A stretch of DNA of 64,000 nt from CAISCU01 sp943361925 (GCA_943361925.1 CALRIT020000014.1:52689-116688), one strand, 5' to 3'; counted from the stretch's first letter, positions 8,391 to 17,791 are shown. Translations and numbers: made by a program. The notes: a model not told the origin generated them from the letters alone.

Positions 8391-9659
8391 TTGAACCAAC
8401 TTAGCCATTCTGAACTGATTCAATTTATTCTCTGCATAGGCAGCATGCTCATTGCTGCCCGTTTAGTTGGTGAATTTTTCAGAAAATTTAAAATGCCTTT
8501 GGTTGTTGGTGAGCTAATAGCGGGCGTTTTATTAGGTCCAACTTTACTCGGGAATTATTTGCCGGATGCTTCAAAGTATTTTTTTGTAAGTACAGGAAGT
8601 GTTGGAATAGCATTAAATTCATTAACTACGATTTCTGTTATCATGTTATTATTTGTAGCAGGAATGGAAGTTGAATTGTCAATTATCCGACAACAAGGAG
8701 CTGTAGCTTTTAAAACCAGTCTGATTGGTTTAGTCATTCCTATGGGGCTTGGTTATTTTACTGCACGTTATTTTTATACCTGGTTTGGTGAAACAGATAT
8801 GAATAATGTTTTACCATTTAGCCTTTTCATTGGAACTGCAATGGCCGTTTCAGCTTTGCCTGTTATAGCACGAACACTCATGGATTTGGGCTTGTTCAGA
8901 ACTAGAATCGGCATGATAATTATCGCTGCAGCCATGTTCGATGATTTAATTGGCTGGATTTTGTTTTCAGTGATTTTGGGGATGATGAACAAAACCGCTC
9001 AGGGTATTGACTTCGTTTATACTTTGGGATTAACACTTTTGTATGCTATTGGAATGCTTACTGTTGGAAGGTTTCTTATCAATAAATCTTTGCCATGGGC
9101 AGAAAAGAATTTTACCTGGCCCGGAGGTTTTCTATCGATTTCACTTGGATTGGCTTTTTTAGGAGCTGCATTTACTGAATTTGCCGGGATTCATGCCATT
9201 TTTGGAGCATTTATTATGGGAATTGCCATTGGTGATTCGGTTCATGTAACTGAAAAAACCAGAGAAATTGTACATCAGTTTGTCACCAATATTTTTGCGC
9301 CTTTATTTTTTATTTCTGTTGGATTTAAAGTCAATTTTATAGCCAATTTTAACCTTCAAATTGTGGCTTTGGTATTATTTCTTGCTGTATTTTGTAAACT
9401 GTTAGGTGCTGGTTTAGGTGCACTTTGGGGTGGTTTAAGCAAAAAAGAAGCATTAGCTGTAGGCTTTGGAATGAATGCTAGAGGTGCCATGGAAATTATT
9501 CTAGCAACATTGGCTCTTCAGGCTAAACTTATTAGCGAACCTTTGTTTGTGGCCATAGTAATTATGGCTGTAGTTACTTCCGTAATGGCAGGTCCAATGC
9601 TTCAACTTCTTTTGAATCCACCTTCAAATGGGTTTGTAAGCAAATCAACTAATTCTTAA
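8391..9659 (+). CDS. CPA2-family cation:proton antiporter
   Basis: A 422-residue inner-membrane protein with about 12 hydrophobic segments and no cytosolic TrkA-N domain. The family core is visible: VVGELIAGVLLGPTLLG (TM2), MLLFVAGMEVEL, GTAMAVSALPVIARTLMDL, the AAAMFDDLIGWILF segment with adjacent acidic residues (the ion-binding DD in this family) and GMNARGAMEIILA near the C-terminus. It should exchange Na+ or K+ for H+. The start is a TTG at 8391; no ATG or GTG precedes it in frame, and the next ATG (residue 19) would remove half of TM1. It is 4 nt from the Usp gene, so co-transcription is likely. Confidence 0.88.
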   Translation: MNQLSHSELIQFILCIGSMLIAARLVGEFFRKFKMPLVVGELIAGVLLGPTLLGNYLPDASKYFFVSTGSVGIALNSLTTISVIMLLFVAGMEVELSIIRQQGAVAFKTSLIGLVIPMGLGYFTARYFYTWFGETDMNNVLPFSLFIGTAMAVSALPVIARTLMDLGLFRTRIGMIIIAAAMFDDLIGWILFSVILGMMNKTAQGIDFVYTLGLTLLYAIGMLTVGRFLINKSLPWAEKNFTWPGGFLSISLGLAFLGAAFTEFAGIHAIFGAFIMGIAIGDSVHVTEKTREIVHQFVTNIFAPLFFISVGFKVNFIANFNLQIVALVLFLAVFCKLLGAGLGALWGGLSKKEALAVGFGMNARGAMEIILATLALQAKLISEPLFVAIVIMAVVTSVMAGPMLQLLLNPPSNGFVSKSTNS

Positions 9660-9678
9660 TTTTAAAATTTCCTATTCC

Positions 9679-10353
9679 TTGAAAGATAAACTTCGACGTT
9701 TCGCAGAATTTAAAACTTTTCCTAATTGTTTCGATTTCCCTTTTGAATTAAGAGGTAAATGGAATTCTCAGGTTTTCAAAAATCAAAATCCTATAGTACT
9801 TGAATTGGGCTGTGGTAAAGGTGAATACACAGTTGAATTGTCAGGTGCATTTCCCGATAAAAATTTTATCGGTATCGACCTTAAAAGTAATCGCATGTGG
9901 AAGGGTTCTGCATTGGCACAAGAATTAGGTAGAACCAATGTTGGATTTGTTAGAATGATTGTTCAGAAATTACCCGAGATTTTTGGAATAGGAGAGGTAG
10001 ACGAAATCTGGATTACATTTCCGGATCCCTTTCCCAAAGACCGCCACGAAAAACACAGACTTACCTACAGAAACTTTCTTGAATTATACAGAGAGGTTTT
10101 AAAACCAAATGGTGTTCTTCATTTTAAAACCGATGATGATGCATTGTTTGATTATACCATCGAAACTTTCCAAAAAATGAATGTTCCCATTCTTCAATTG
10201 GAATACAATGTTTATGAATCAGAAAAAGTAGATAAATACGTAAAAGAAATCAGAACTCATTACGAAAAATTATTTCATGCTAAAGGCAGAAATATTAAAT
10301 ACGTAAGCTTTTTATTGCCTCCTGATTTAGATTTGAGAATTAAATCGGAATAA
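9679..10353 (+). CDS. trmB: tRNA (guanine-N7-)-methyltransferase
   Basis: A 224-residue class I SAM methyltransferase that makes m7G46 in tRNA. The SAM-binding loop is VLELGCGKGEYTVELS (about residues 40-55), followed by the acidic NFIGIDLKSNRMWKG and the TrmB signature DEIWITFPDPFPKDRHEKHR (about 111-130). The C-terminal T.YE..F...G..I segment is present. It starts with TTG at 9679, the only candidate before a stop, 19 nt after the antiporter. It converges with the minus-strand protease gene, the two stops being only 6 nt apart with a double TAA at the end of trmB. Confidence 0.93.
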   Translation: MKDKLRRFAEFKTFPNCFDFPFELRGKWNSQVFKNQNPIVLELGCGKGEYTVELSGAFPDKNFIGIDLKSNRMWKGSALAQELGRTNVGFVRMIVQKLPEIFGIGEVDEIWITFPDPFPKDRHEKHRLTYRNFLELYREVLKPNGVLHFKTDDDALFDYTIETFQKMNVPILQLEYNVYESEKVDKYVKEIRTHYEKLFHAKGRNIKYVSFLLPPDLDLRIKSE

Positions 10354-10359
10354 TAAATG

Positions 10360-11955
10360 TTAAGGCTTGGCTATTGCTTCTATAGCTGCTTTAAGTCCTT
10401 TATCATTTTGTTGAATCACCATATAATATCCTTTATCTCTCCAAATTTGACGAGCCATTAAAGCTTTAATTTGAAGTTTGATAAAGGCCTCAGATTTTTT
10501 ACTATCTGCAATTGATGGTGAAGCACAACCCTGAGTTACTGCAAATCTGATAAACTCTTGATAAGCTTCATTACTTAATTGATATGCTTTTGCATAGGCC
10601 TCTAATTCTTTAATTCCGGTAATGGAAGCTCTGTTTCTATCTAAATAATCGTAAGCAAATTTCCCAATCAAAGCATTTGATGCTACTTCTGTAAGGAACC
10701 TGCTACTAAAACTTGTATCCAAAGGCACAAATACATCAGGATAAATTCCACCACCACCATAAACTACTCTACCTTTTACTTTAGTGAAGTAAGGAGTTGA
10801 ATCAAAAATGGCTTCTTTCTTTTGGTCTTCCAATTCACCATTTTCATATCGGGTTAACAAATCGTGTTCGTAATCCATCGCACTTTCGTACGATTTTTGA
10901 ATACATCTTTCGCTTGGTGTATAATATCTGGCAACTGTTAAACGCACTGCTGAACCATCCTTTAATTCAAATGGTTCTTGCACCAATCCTTTTCCGAAAC
11001 TTCTTCTTCCAACTATAATTCCACGGTCCCAATCCTGAATAGCGCCGCTTAAAATTTCACTTGCAGAGGCAGAACCTTCATCAATTAATATAGCTAGTTT
11101 ACCTTCTTCAAAAACACCTCTTGTGTCGGTAAAATATTCTGATTTAGGTTTGTTTAATCCTTTAGTAAAAACCATTAATTTTTTATCACCTAAAAATTCA
11201 TCAACCAATTTTGTAGCAGTGGTTAAATAGCCACCAGGGTTTCCTCTTAAATCAAGAATCAAGTTTTCTAAACCCGATTTTTTCAATTCATTAAAAGCTG
11301 TTAGAAACTCATCATGGGTTTTTTCTGCAAAGCGACTGATTTTTATATAACCCGTTTTTTCATTAACCATATAACTCGCATCAACACTATAAATTGGAAT
11401 AGTTCCACGTGTTATTTCATAAGGTATTTTTTGTTTGGAGGCAGGACGATAAATTAAAACATTCACTTTTGAACCACCTTTTCCTCTTAAAAGTTTGAAT
11501 ACTTTTTCAGAAGTAATTCCATTACCAGCAACATTACTTGAATCAACTTTAATAATTCTATCACCGGGTTGAACACCTAATTCCTGAGCAGGTCCACCAT
11601 TTAAGGCAGCTACAACCATTATGGTATCATTAATAATATTGAATTCAACCCCAATACCTTCAAAATTTCCCTCTAATTGTTCGTTGGCTTGTTTTAAATC
11701 TTCAACAGGAATATAAACTGAATGTGGGTCGAGTTTACTCAATAAACCATTGATGGTTTCTTTTTCTAAATCAGCAACATCAACAGAATCAACATACGAT
11801 TGTTCAATAATCTTTAACAATTCGTTAATTTTTCCCTCATTACCCCCAATTGAAATCACATTTCCAGCGGGTTTTAGTATCATTCCAAGGGTAATACCCA
11901 AAGATAATAACAATGCGTAGATAAGGGGTTGCCATTTATTGATTTGATTTGACAT
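10360..11955 (-). CDS. C-terminal processing peptidase (S41, CtpA/Prc type)
   Basis: A 531-residue periplasmic, membrane-anchored serine protease. An N-terminal hydrophobic segment (residues about 11-29) is an anchor or signal. An S41 N-terminal helical region (SYVDSVDVADLEKETI), a PDZ domain (about 85-175, with GIGVEF and GDRIIKVDS) and the catalytic domain follow. The Ser/Lys dyad lies in IDEGSASASEILSGAIQ and GRRSFGKGLVQ. It trims unstructured C-termini of envelope proteins. A C-terminal extension of about 130 residues is typical of Bacteroidota members. A full -7 box lies just upstream in the divergent region shared with murQ. Confidence 0.92.
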   Translation of the reverse strand: MSNQINKWQPLIYALLLSLGITLGMILKPAGNVISIGGNEGKINELLKIIEQSYVDSVDVADLEKETINGLLSKLDPHSVYIPVEDLKQANEQLEGNFEGIGVEFNIINDTIMVVAALNGGPAQELGVQPGDRIIKVDSSNVAGNGITSEKVFKLLRGKGGSKVNVLIYRPASKQKIPYEITRGTIPIYSVDASYMVNEKTGYIKISRFAEKTHDEFLTAFNELKKSGLENLILDLRGNPGGYLTTATKLVDEFLGDKKLMVFTKGLNKPKSEYFTDTRGVFEEGKLAILIDEGSASASEILSGAIQDWDRGIIVGRRSFGKGLVQEPFELKDGSAVRLTVARYYTPSERCIQKSYESAMDYEHDLLTRYENGELEDQKKEAIFDSTPYFTKVKGRVVYGGGGIYPDVFVPLDTSFSSRFLTEVASNALIGKFAYDYLDRNRASITGIKELEAYAKAYQLSNEAYQEFIRFAVTQGCASPSIADSKKSEAFIKLQIKALMARQIWRDKGYYMVIQQNDKGLKAAIEAIAKP

Positions 11956-11973
11956 ATTTTTGAAGTGAGTTTA

Positions 11974-11981
11974 CAAATATA
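11974..11981 (-). promoter_or_regulatory. -7 promoter box for the S41 protease gene
   Basis: The minus strand reads TATATTTG here, a full match to the Bacteroidota TAnnTTTG consensus, 18 nt upstream of the protease ATG at 11955. This implies a 5' leader of roughly 10-14 nt. No clear TTTG -33 element was found at the expected distance. Confidence 0.5.
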
Positions 11982-12009
11982 ATCCACTCATGTTTCTTTC
12001 TATACTCTC

Positions 12010-12990
12010 ATGAATAAAACTAAATCAACATCCACAACTGAATCATCTTCAAACTATAATAATTTAGAAAAGATGAACACCCGTAGTTTATTAAAGAATA
12101 TCAATAAAGAAGATCAAACAGTTTCTTTGGCTGTTGCAAAGGCTATTCCATCAATTGAGAAATTGATAGATGCGGCTACTGAAAAACTCAAAAATGGTGG
12201 ACGCTTATTTTATATTGGTGCTGGTACCAGTGGCAGATTAGGTATTGTTGATGCCAGTGAATGCCCACCAACATTCGGTGTTCCTCAAGGATTAGTTATT
12301 GGTTTAATAGCTGGAGGTGATGCTGCCATAAGAAAAGCCGTGGAGTTTGCTGAAGACTCAAAAACTCAGGGATGGAAGGATTTAAAATCATACAAAATAA
12401 CAAAAAAAGATTTCTTAATTGGAATTGCTGCGAGTGGAAGCACTCCATATGTGGCTGCTGCATTGGATACTGCTAACAAAAATGGAGTGGAAACCGGTTG
12501 TATAGTTTGTAATAAAGGAAGTATTATTGCTTCATTGTCAAAATTTCCGGTTGAAATTATTGTTGGTCCGGAATTTGTTACAGGTAGTACACGTTTGAAG
12601 GCCGGAACTGCTCAGAAACTCTGTTTAAACATGATTAGTACAAGTATCATGATTAAACTTGGAAGAGTAAAGGGTAATAAAATGGTCGACATGCAGTTGA
12701 GTAACAATAAATTAGAGGAAAGAGGTGCACGTATGATTATGGATGAATTGAAAATTCCTTTTACAAAAGCTAAGGAGCTTTTGATGAAATATGGCAATGT
12801 ACGTCAGGCTATTAAAGCATATTTTGAAGAACCTGTTGGCAGATTAGCAGTAAAGAAAAAAGCAAAAATAAAGTCGAAAAAGCAAAATAATAAGGCAACG
12901 GATGCACCAAAAGTTCAAACTGAAAAACCCAAAACTCCTAAAAAAATTAGTGCTAAAAAGGTAGCCAAAAAGCAAGCCCCAAAGGACTAA
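12010..12990 (+). CDS. murQ: N-acetylmuramic acid 6-phosphate etherase with lysine-rich tail
   Basis: A 326-residue protein. It cleaves the lactyl ether of MurNAc-6-P to GlcNAc-6-P in peptidoglycan recycling. The SIS-fold core shows FYIGAGTSGRLGIVDASECP (68-87, with Glu84 at the family's catalytic acid position), GLIAGGDAAIRKAVE, GIAASGSTPYV and EFVTGSTRLKAGTAQK. The normal core ends near residue 279. The last 47 residues are an extra tail with 18 lysines plus many A, P and Q, which is not part of the family fold and resembles the basic tails of DNA-binding histone-H1-like proteins. A small membrane-protein gene follows 6 nt downstream. Confidence 0.92.
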   Translation: MNKTKSTSTTESSSNYNNLEKMNTRSLLKNINKEDQTVSLAVAKAIPSIEKLIDAATEKLKNGGRLFYIGAGTSGRLGIVDASECPPTFGVPQGLVIGLIAGGDAAIRKAVEFAEDSKTQGWKDLKSYKITKKDFLIGIAASGSTPYVAAALDTANKNGVETGCIVCNKGSIIASLSKFPVEIIVGPEFVTGSTRLKAGTAQKLCLNMISTSIMIKLGRVKGNKMVDMQLSNNKLEERGARMIMDELKIPFTKAKELLMKYGNVRQAIKAYFEEPVGRLAVKKKAKIKSKKQNNKATDAPKVQTEKPKTPKKISAKKVAKKQAPKD

Positions 12991-12996
12991 AAGTAT

Positions 12997-13455
12997 ATGG
13001 AGATAGTTTGGAAGATTTTACTAGTAATGGCATGGAGTGCCGTTAAATTTGTTATTGGTTTTGGTTTAGCTCTGGCCTCAGGTTTTAGTTTAATAGAAGT
13101 ATTAATTGGAACAGTTGGCGGTGGTATGGTAGGTGTGATTATCTACCTGTATTTATGGGATTTAATTGTTCATGTTTTTAGAAAATTTGTTCCTAAAAAG
13201 AACAAACCGGTTAAGTTTAGTAAAACCAAAAGAATTATAGTTAAAATAATAAAGGAATATGAATTATATGGTGTTGCTTTTTTAACACCTTTAGTTCTTA
13301 CTATGCCAATTGGAAGTATTATCGCAACCACCATTGAACCTAATAAGTGGAGGATAAAATTGTTCATGTTTGTATCGTTAATATTTTGGACATTGTTACT
13401 TTATGGCTTAAAGGTTCTTTTTAATTTTGATTTACCTGGCTTGTTACATTTTTAA
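12997..13455 (+). CDS. Small integral membrane protein of unknown function
   Basis: A 152-residue protein I cannot assign to a family. It has about four hydrophobic segments: residues 5-30 and 33-58 (GFSLIEVLIGTVGGGMVGV, a glycine-rich hairpin), then a basic loop with about ten K/R (residues 62-85, FRKFVPKKNKPVKFSKTKR), then 92-112 and 120-142. The positive loop should be cytoplasmic. The 6-nt gap to murQ suggests co-transcription, and a link to the cell wall is only an inference. It has some resemblance in outline to small multidrug-export-type proteins, but no diagnostic motif was found. Confidence 0.7.
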   Translation: MEIVWKILLVMAWSAVKFVIGFGLALASGFSLIEVLIGTVGGGMVGVIIYLYLWDLIVHVFRKFVPKKNKPVKFSKTKRIIVKIIKEYELYGVAFLTPLVLTMPIGSIIATTIEPNKWRIKLFMFVSLIFWTLLLYGLKVLFNFDLPGLLHF

Positions 13456-13493
13456 AATCTACATCCCAAAATTTCATTGTATTTTCGCTTTCC

Positions 13494-14861
13494 ATGGCAA
13501 AAACATCTACTACTTTCTTCTGTAAAAGTTGCGGAGCTTCTTCTGCAAAATGGGTCGGCAAATGTCCTGCCTGTGGCGAATGGAATACTTATGTTGAAGA
13601 AGTAATTCACAAGGATAAACCCGATTATAAAAGCACCTGGAAATCAGAAAAAGTTAAAAGGAGTTTACAACCATTGCTTTTAAATGAAATAGAAAAAGGC
13701 AATGAAGAAAGATTTCCAATCGATGATACTGAACTATCAAGAGTTTTAGGTGGTGGATTGGTACCCGGTTCAGTAATTCTTGTAGGTGGTGAACCCGGTA
13801 TTGGAAAATCTACGCTGATGCTTCAACTGGCACTTAGATTTAAAGGACGAAAGGTTTTATATATTTCGGGGGAAGAAAGTGAACGACAAATAAAAATGCG
13901 TGCTGAACGTATCGCGTTTCAAAATGAAGATTGTTATTTGTTTACCGAAACATCAACCCAAAAAATTGGAAAAGCACTACAGCAACTGGAGCCTGATTTG
14001 GTAATTATAGATTCTATTCAAACACTTCAAAGTGATTTAATAGATTCTACTCCAGGTAGTATTTCACAGGTAAAAGAAACTGCCGGCGACTTAATTCGAT
14101 ATGCAAAAGAAAGTGGAACACCTGTTTTTTTAATTGGTCATATTACAAAGGATGGAACACTGGCCGGTCCTAAATTACTAGAGCACATGGTTGATACTGT
14201 TCTGCAATTTGAAGGCGATCGTCACCATGTATATCGAATTTTGAGAAGTACTAAAAATCGTTTTGGCTCAACCAATGAAATCGGTATTTATGAAATGCAG
14301 GCTGGTGGATTGAGAGAGGTAAGTAATCCTTCAGAAGTTTTAATTTCTCAAAGAGATGAGGCTTTAAGTGGAATTTCTATTTCAGCTTCTTTAGAAGGAA
14401 TGCGCCCGCTTTTAATAGAAACGCAAGCCCTCGTTAGTCAGGCTGTTTACGGCACTCCACAGCGTAATTCAAATGGATACGACAGTAAACGACTGAATAT
14501 GTTATTGGCTGTTTTAGAGAAGAAATGCGGACTTAGAATGGGTATGCAGGATGTATTTGTGAATATTGCAGGTGGATTAAGAGTTGAAGATCCGGGTATA
14601 GATTTAGGAATTATAGCTTCTATTGTTTCAAGTTATGAAAGCATGCCGGTAGATAATGAAATTTGTTTTGTAGGTGAATTAGGATTAAGTGGTGAAATCA
14701 GAGCTGTAACGCGCATAGAACAAAGAATTTCGGAAGCAGAGAAATTGGGATTCAAAACCATTTATTTGTCAAAATTCAACAAATTGCCACAAACCAGTTC
14801 AGGTATCAATATTGTTCAAATATCAAAAATTGAAGAATTGTTGAATCTGTTATTTGGGTAA
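13494..14861 (+). CDS. radA: DNA repair protein RadA (Sms)
   Basis: A 455-residue hexameric ATPase that promotes branch migration during recombination. An N-terminal C4 zinc finger has Cys10, 13, 24 and 27. The RecA-like core has Walker A GEPGIGKST (99-107), Walker B LVIIDSIQT, and the RadA-specific KNRFG motif at 254-258. The C-terminal Lon-protease-like domain (GGLRVEDPGIDLGIIASI, FVGELGLSGEIR) is complete. Length and domain order match the family. A TATTTTCG segment just upstream (13480-13487) is one base off the -7 consensus. Single gene, start ATG at 13494. Confidence 0.95.
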   Translation: MAKTSTTFFCKSCGASSAKWVGKCPACGEWNTYVEEVIHKDKPDYKSTWKSEKVKRSLQPLLLNEIEKGNEERFPIDDTELSRVLGGGLVPGSVILVGGEPGIGKSTLMLQLALRFKGRKVLYISGEESERQIKMRAERIAFQNEDCYLFTETSTQKIGKALQQLEPDLVIIDSIQTLQSDLIDSTPGSISQVKETAGDLIRYAKESGTPVFLIGHITKDGTLAGPKLLEHMVDTVLQFEGDRHHVYRILRSTKNRFGSTNEIGIYEMQAGGLREVSNPSEVLISQRDEALSGISISASLEGMRPLLIETQALVSQAVYGTPQRNSNGYDSKRLNMLLAVLEKKCGLRMGMQDVFVNIAGGLRVEDPGIDLGIIASIVSSYESMPVDNEICFVGELGLSGEIRAVTRIEQRISEAEKLGFKTIYLSKFNKLPQTSSGINIVQISKIEELLNLLFG

Positions 14862-14953
14862 AATCATACCGCTTATTCAATTTAATACATGTTTGACAAT
14901 CTCCGTCAATACATTCTTAGTGTTTAGGCCTATAATTGCAGAAGGATAGTCAA

Positions 14954-15973
14954 ATGAACAGAAGTTTTAAGGATGGAATAAATTTACTTTCAAAGTTAAG
15001 TGCACGCAGAATTTCAAATTTTGTGCGCTTATTTGCTAGTTATCAGTTGTCGAGAATTACAAAACGTCATTATCATTGGGGAATGCCGTTTACTTTGGAA
15101 ATTGAACCTACTACCAGTTGTAATTTAAGATGTCCGCAGTGCCCAAGTGGTTTACGTGAATTCACCAGAAATACCGGAATGCTTGATTTAACCTTATTCA
15201 AAAAAATTATTGATGAGGTTCAACATGAATTGGTTTGGTTGGTTTTATTTTTTCAGGGTGAGCCATTTTTAAATAAGAAGTTTCTTGAGTTCGTAAAATA
15301 CGCCTCCGATAAAAACATCTATACATCAACATCAAGTAATGCGCACTACTTTACAGATGATATGGCTAAAGCTACAGTAGAATCAGGCTTAGACAGATTA
15401 ATTGTATCAATAGATGGAATTACCCAAGATTCCTATTCGAAATACAGGGTAGGGGGCGATTTGGAGAAAGTTTTGGAAGGAACCAGAAACCTTATTAAAT
15501 GGAAGAAAGAATTAAACTCTGCAACTCCTCATATTATCTGGCAGTTTATTGTTTTTAAACACAATGAAGACCAATTACCTGAGGTTAAGAGAATGGCTAA
15601 AGAAATTGGAGTTGATGAACTGGGAATTAAAACCGCCCAGATTTACGACTATAAAAGTTCTGATGAGTTTATTCCCGAAAATTTAGAGTTTAGCAGGTAT
15701 GTAAAAACTGAAGAAGGTTACCAGATAAAAAATAAGCTTTTAAATCAATGCTGGCGTCTTTGGAAAGGCTCTGTCATTACCTGGGATGGCTTAGTTGTTC
15801 CTTGTTGTTTTGATAAAGATGCTGTCCATCGTTTTGGTGATTTAAGCAAAGAAACCTTTAAACAAGTTTGGACAAACCAATCTTATGAAGGCTTTAGAAA
15901 AGCTATTCTAAAATCGCGTAAGGAAATAGATATCTGTACAAATTGTTCTGAAGGAACAAAAATCTGGAATTAG
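14954..15973 (+). CDS. Radical SAM protein with SPASM-type C-terminus
   Basis: A 339-residue protein. The 4Fe-4S/SAM motif is CNLRCPQC, where a C-x3-C-x2-C cluster site follows the strand FTLEIEPTTS. The C-terminal region has a cysteine set for auxiliary clusters (QCWRLWKGSVITWDG, VPCCFDKD, ICTNCSEG) as in SPASM proteins. An N-terminal basic, partly hydrophobic helix (LSARRISNFVRLFASYQLS) precedes the core. The substrate is unknown; relatives often sit with lipid, quinone or surface-polymer synthesis genes. The frame opens at a TTG at 14936, but the ATG at 14954 is preferred because a near-consensus -7 box (TATAATTG, 14931-14938) would overlap the earlier start. It converges with the next gene, stops 3 nt apart. 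Confidence 0.85.
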   Translation: MNRSFKDGINLLSKLSARRISNFVRLFASYQLSRITKRHYHWGMPFTLEIEPTTSCNLRCPQCPSGLREFTRNTGMLDLTLFKKIIDEVQHELVWLVLFFQGEPFLNKKFLEFVKYASDKNIYTSTSSNAHYFTDDMAKATVESGLDRLIVSIDGITQDSYSKYRVGGDLEKVLEGTRNLIKWKKELNSATPHIIWQFIVFKHNEDQLPEVKRMAKEIGVDELGIKTAQIYDYKSSDEFIPENLEFSRYVKTEEGYQIKNKLLNQCWRLWKGSVITWDGLVVPCCFDKDAVHRFGDLSKETFKQVWTNQSYEGFRKAILKSRKEIDICTNCSEGTKIWN

Positions 15974-15976
15974 AAT

Positions 15977-16966
15977 TTACTTCACCACCTTTCGGTAAAC
16001 TCTTTCACCGCCTGTTAGTTCAATTTCTAATAAGTACATGCCCTCAGGTAACTGAGCAGTTTCTAATCTGCTTTCACTACCAATCTGTTCAAGAATATGT
16101 TTACCATTCATATCACTCATACTTAATTTGCTTATTTGGTATCCATTGATTTCAACCTGAATTTCATCTTTAAACGGATTTGGATAAATCTGAACAGCGC
16201 GATTTAATTCGTTTTTATCAATACTTAAAGTATTTCCAAGCGTATCAGAATAATATACTAAATAACCTTTTTCCTGTTCAACTATTCTTAGTAAAGGTAA
16301 TCCAACATTTGCTTGTACCCAGATTATTTCAGCAAGTCCAGGGTTGTCTAATAAAATCGGACCTAAATAAATACTATCAACCTGCACTCTTGAGATTCTA
16401 AAAACGCTATCGAAAGTACCTGTTGGTGTTTTTAAGGTTCCGAATCCATCATACATGGCAATTGAAAGTACATTTCCAATGGGTAAAAATGGATTTGTTG
16501 AATTTTGTTTTTGTGGTGTAAAATGAACAACCGTATCACCAAAGTACATTGGATAGGTTAAATATGGAACCCTTTGTGGGTATTTCATTAAATGAATTCC
16601 ATCAACATAAGCATCAAGAAATAAGGTATCTCTTTCTGCATTATAAGTGTAGAACAAGTTTCTTGGAACCGGAGTTTCACAAATTTCATTCATCCAGGTA
16701 TAATGCATGGCTGTAACATCACTAAGATATGAATACCTAAATTTGTAATTTACCATTTCTGAATTCCAGTTTTCTCCAGTGAAATCCCAAACATAATCAT
16801 AGCCGGTTTTTGCATAAACATCCTCTATACTTTTGTTTGTCTCTCTTACAAAACCTATCGTACTTACATTACCTAATTTTAGTCCTTCTTCAATGGTTAA
16901 AACTCTTTGAGCCTGACTTTGAAAAATGCTAAAGCACAATATAAAAAGAAGTAAATTTCTATTCAT
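15977..16966 (-). CDS. Secreted protein with type A T9SS sorting domain
   Basis: A 329-residue protein. The start at 16966 is preferred over the more distal ATG at 17005, since it yields the signal peptide MNRNLLLFILCFSIFQSQAQ. The body (residues about 20-250) contains no motif I recognise, but segments such as TYPMYFGDTVVHF and GTLKTPTGTFDSVFRISR are seen in other Bacteroidota secreted proteins of unknown role, which use them to describe a beta-rich domain. The tail is a T9SS sorting domain (VQIYPNPFKDEIQVEI, then MSDMNGKHIL, then LPEGMYLLEI and a basic end). No neighbours suggest a function. Confidence 0.8.
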   Translation of the reverse strand: MNRNLLLFILCFSIFQSQAQRVLTIEEGLKLGNVSTIGFVRETNKSIEDVYAKTGYDYVWDFTGENWNSEMVNYKFRYSYLSDVTAMHYTWMNEICETPVPRNLFYTYNAERDTLFLDAYVDGIHLMKYPQRVPYLTYPMYFGDTVVHFTPQKQNSTNPFLPIGNVLSIAMYDGFGTLKTPTGTFDSVFRISRVQVDSIYLGPILLDNPGLAEIIWVQANVGLPLLRIVEQEKGYLVYYSDTLGNTLSIDKNELNRAVQIYPNPFKDEIQVEINGYQISKLSMSDMNGKHILEQIGSESRLETAQLPEGMYLLEIELTGGERVYRKVVK

Positions 16967-17054
16967 CTTATTAAATATTTTGGTATCTATTTTTGTTGAC
17001 CTCACAAATTAATCATTCTCACTGATTTGGCAAACCTTAGATTTCCTTAAAATG

Positions 17055-17714
17055 CTAATTCAAAAGGTCTTTTGCCTTCTCAATTCCTTCCTCAGTGCTT
17101 CCTCCCGAAAAGAATATCAAGAGTCCCAGCCCTATGAACAATATTCCAATCAAAATATTCATCCTGTGTATAAACTGTTCGGAGAGCCATTTTTTTATTT
17201 TGTTTGATGAATAACAAATGCCTGCCTGAGTAGCGAATACGCTTGTCATAACAGCCAAAAAGAAAACAATTAAATGTGGTAAATCATACAATAATGATGA
17301 TCTTAAATAAGCCGTAATTCCAATCCATGTAATCAAAATCATTGGATTGAGTTTATTCAATAAAAATCCTTTACTTATAAAATAATAATTTGGTTTTTCA
17401 CCAATATCACCTGTTTGAAGTACTTTACTCGATTTTATAATAGTTCGAATTCCTATAAATATAAATGAAACAAGCGCTGCAATACGAATCCATTTATCGT
17501 ATTTAGGAAGTTCCTCGCTAATAAAGGAAGTGGCGAACATGGCCATGAAAATATAAAGTGCATCACTTATTACAGCTCCAACCGCAATCAAAATTCCCTT
17601 ATTGGTTCCTCTTGAAATGCTGGTTTGTACCAATGCGAAAAATCCTGCCCCAAACGAGAGGGTCAGAATGAGTCCGGTTATTATTCCTTTTGATATTATG
17701 CCTATCCAGTCCAT
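17055..17714 (-). CDS. LysE/RhtB-family exporter
   Basis: A 219-residue inner-membrane protein with six hydrophobic segments. The first (GIITGLILTLSFGAGFFALVQTSISRG...GAVISDALYIF) is the LysE-family start, with a conserved small-residue turn and a downstream SD in TM2. LLNKLNPMILITWIG (about 120-135) matches the family's N-P motif at the start of TM4. It would export amino acids or similar small molecules; substrate not deducible. The frame is open upstream to 17762, but the ATG at 17714 (MDWIGIISKG) is the typical LysE start and leaves a terminator hairpin between this gene and the preceding DUF1573 gene. Confidence 0.85.
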   Translation of the reverse strand: MDWIGIISKGIITGLILTLSFGAGFFALVQTSISRGTNKGILIAVGAVISDALYIFMAMFATSFISEELPKYDKWIRIAALVSFIFIGIRTIIKSSKVLQTGDIGEKPNYYFISKGFLLNKLNPMILITWIGITAYLRSSLLYDLPHLIVFFLAVMTSVFATQAGICYSSNKIKKWLSEQFIHRMNILIGILFIGLGLLIFFSGGSTEEGIEKAKDLLN

Positions 17715-17724
17715 TATTAATAAT

Positions 17725-17754
17725 GCCTGCCCAATATAGTGAAATTGGACAGGC
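17725..17754 (-). terminator. Hairpin between DUF1573 gene and lysE-like gene
   Basis: Positions 17725-17735 pair with 17744-17754. The one imperfect position is a C/A mismatch on the plus strand but a G-U wobble on the minus-strand RNA, which supports transcription from the minus strand. It lies downstream of the DUF1573 stop (17792) and just before the lysE-like ATG, so it could terminate the former or attenuate the latter. The U run is weak. Confidence 0.5.
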
Positions 17755-17791
17755 TTATGCAAACTTCTTAAGAGGAATGTTCAGGCTGGTT

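Noticed and set aside
17005..17010. Upstream ATG as the start of the 15977 gene
   Set aside because: It puts 13 polar residues before the signal peptide, whereas the ATG at 16966 gives a standard signal sequence.
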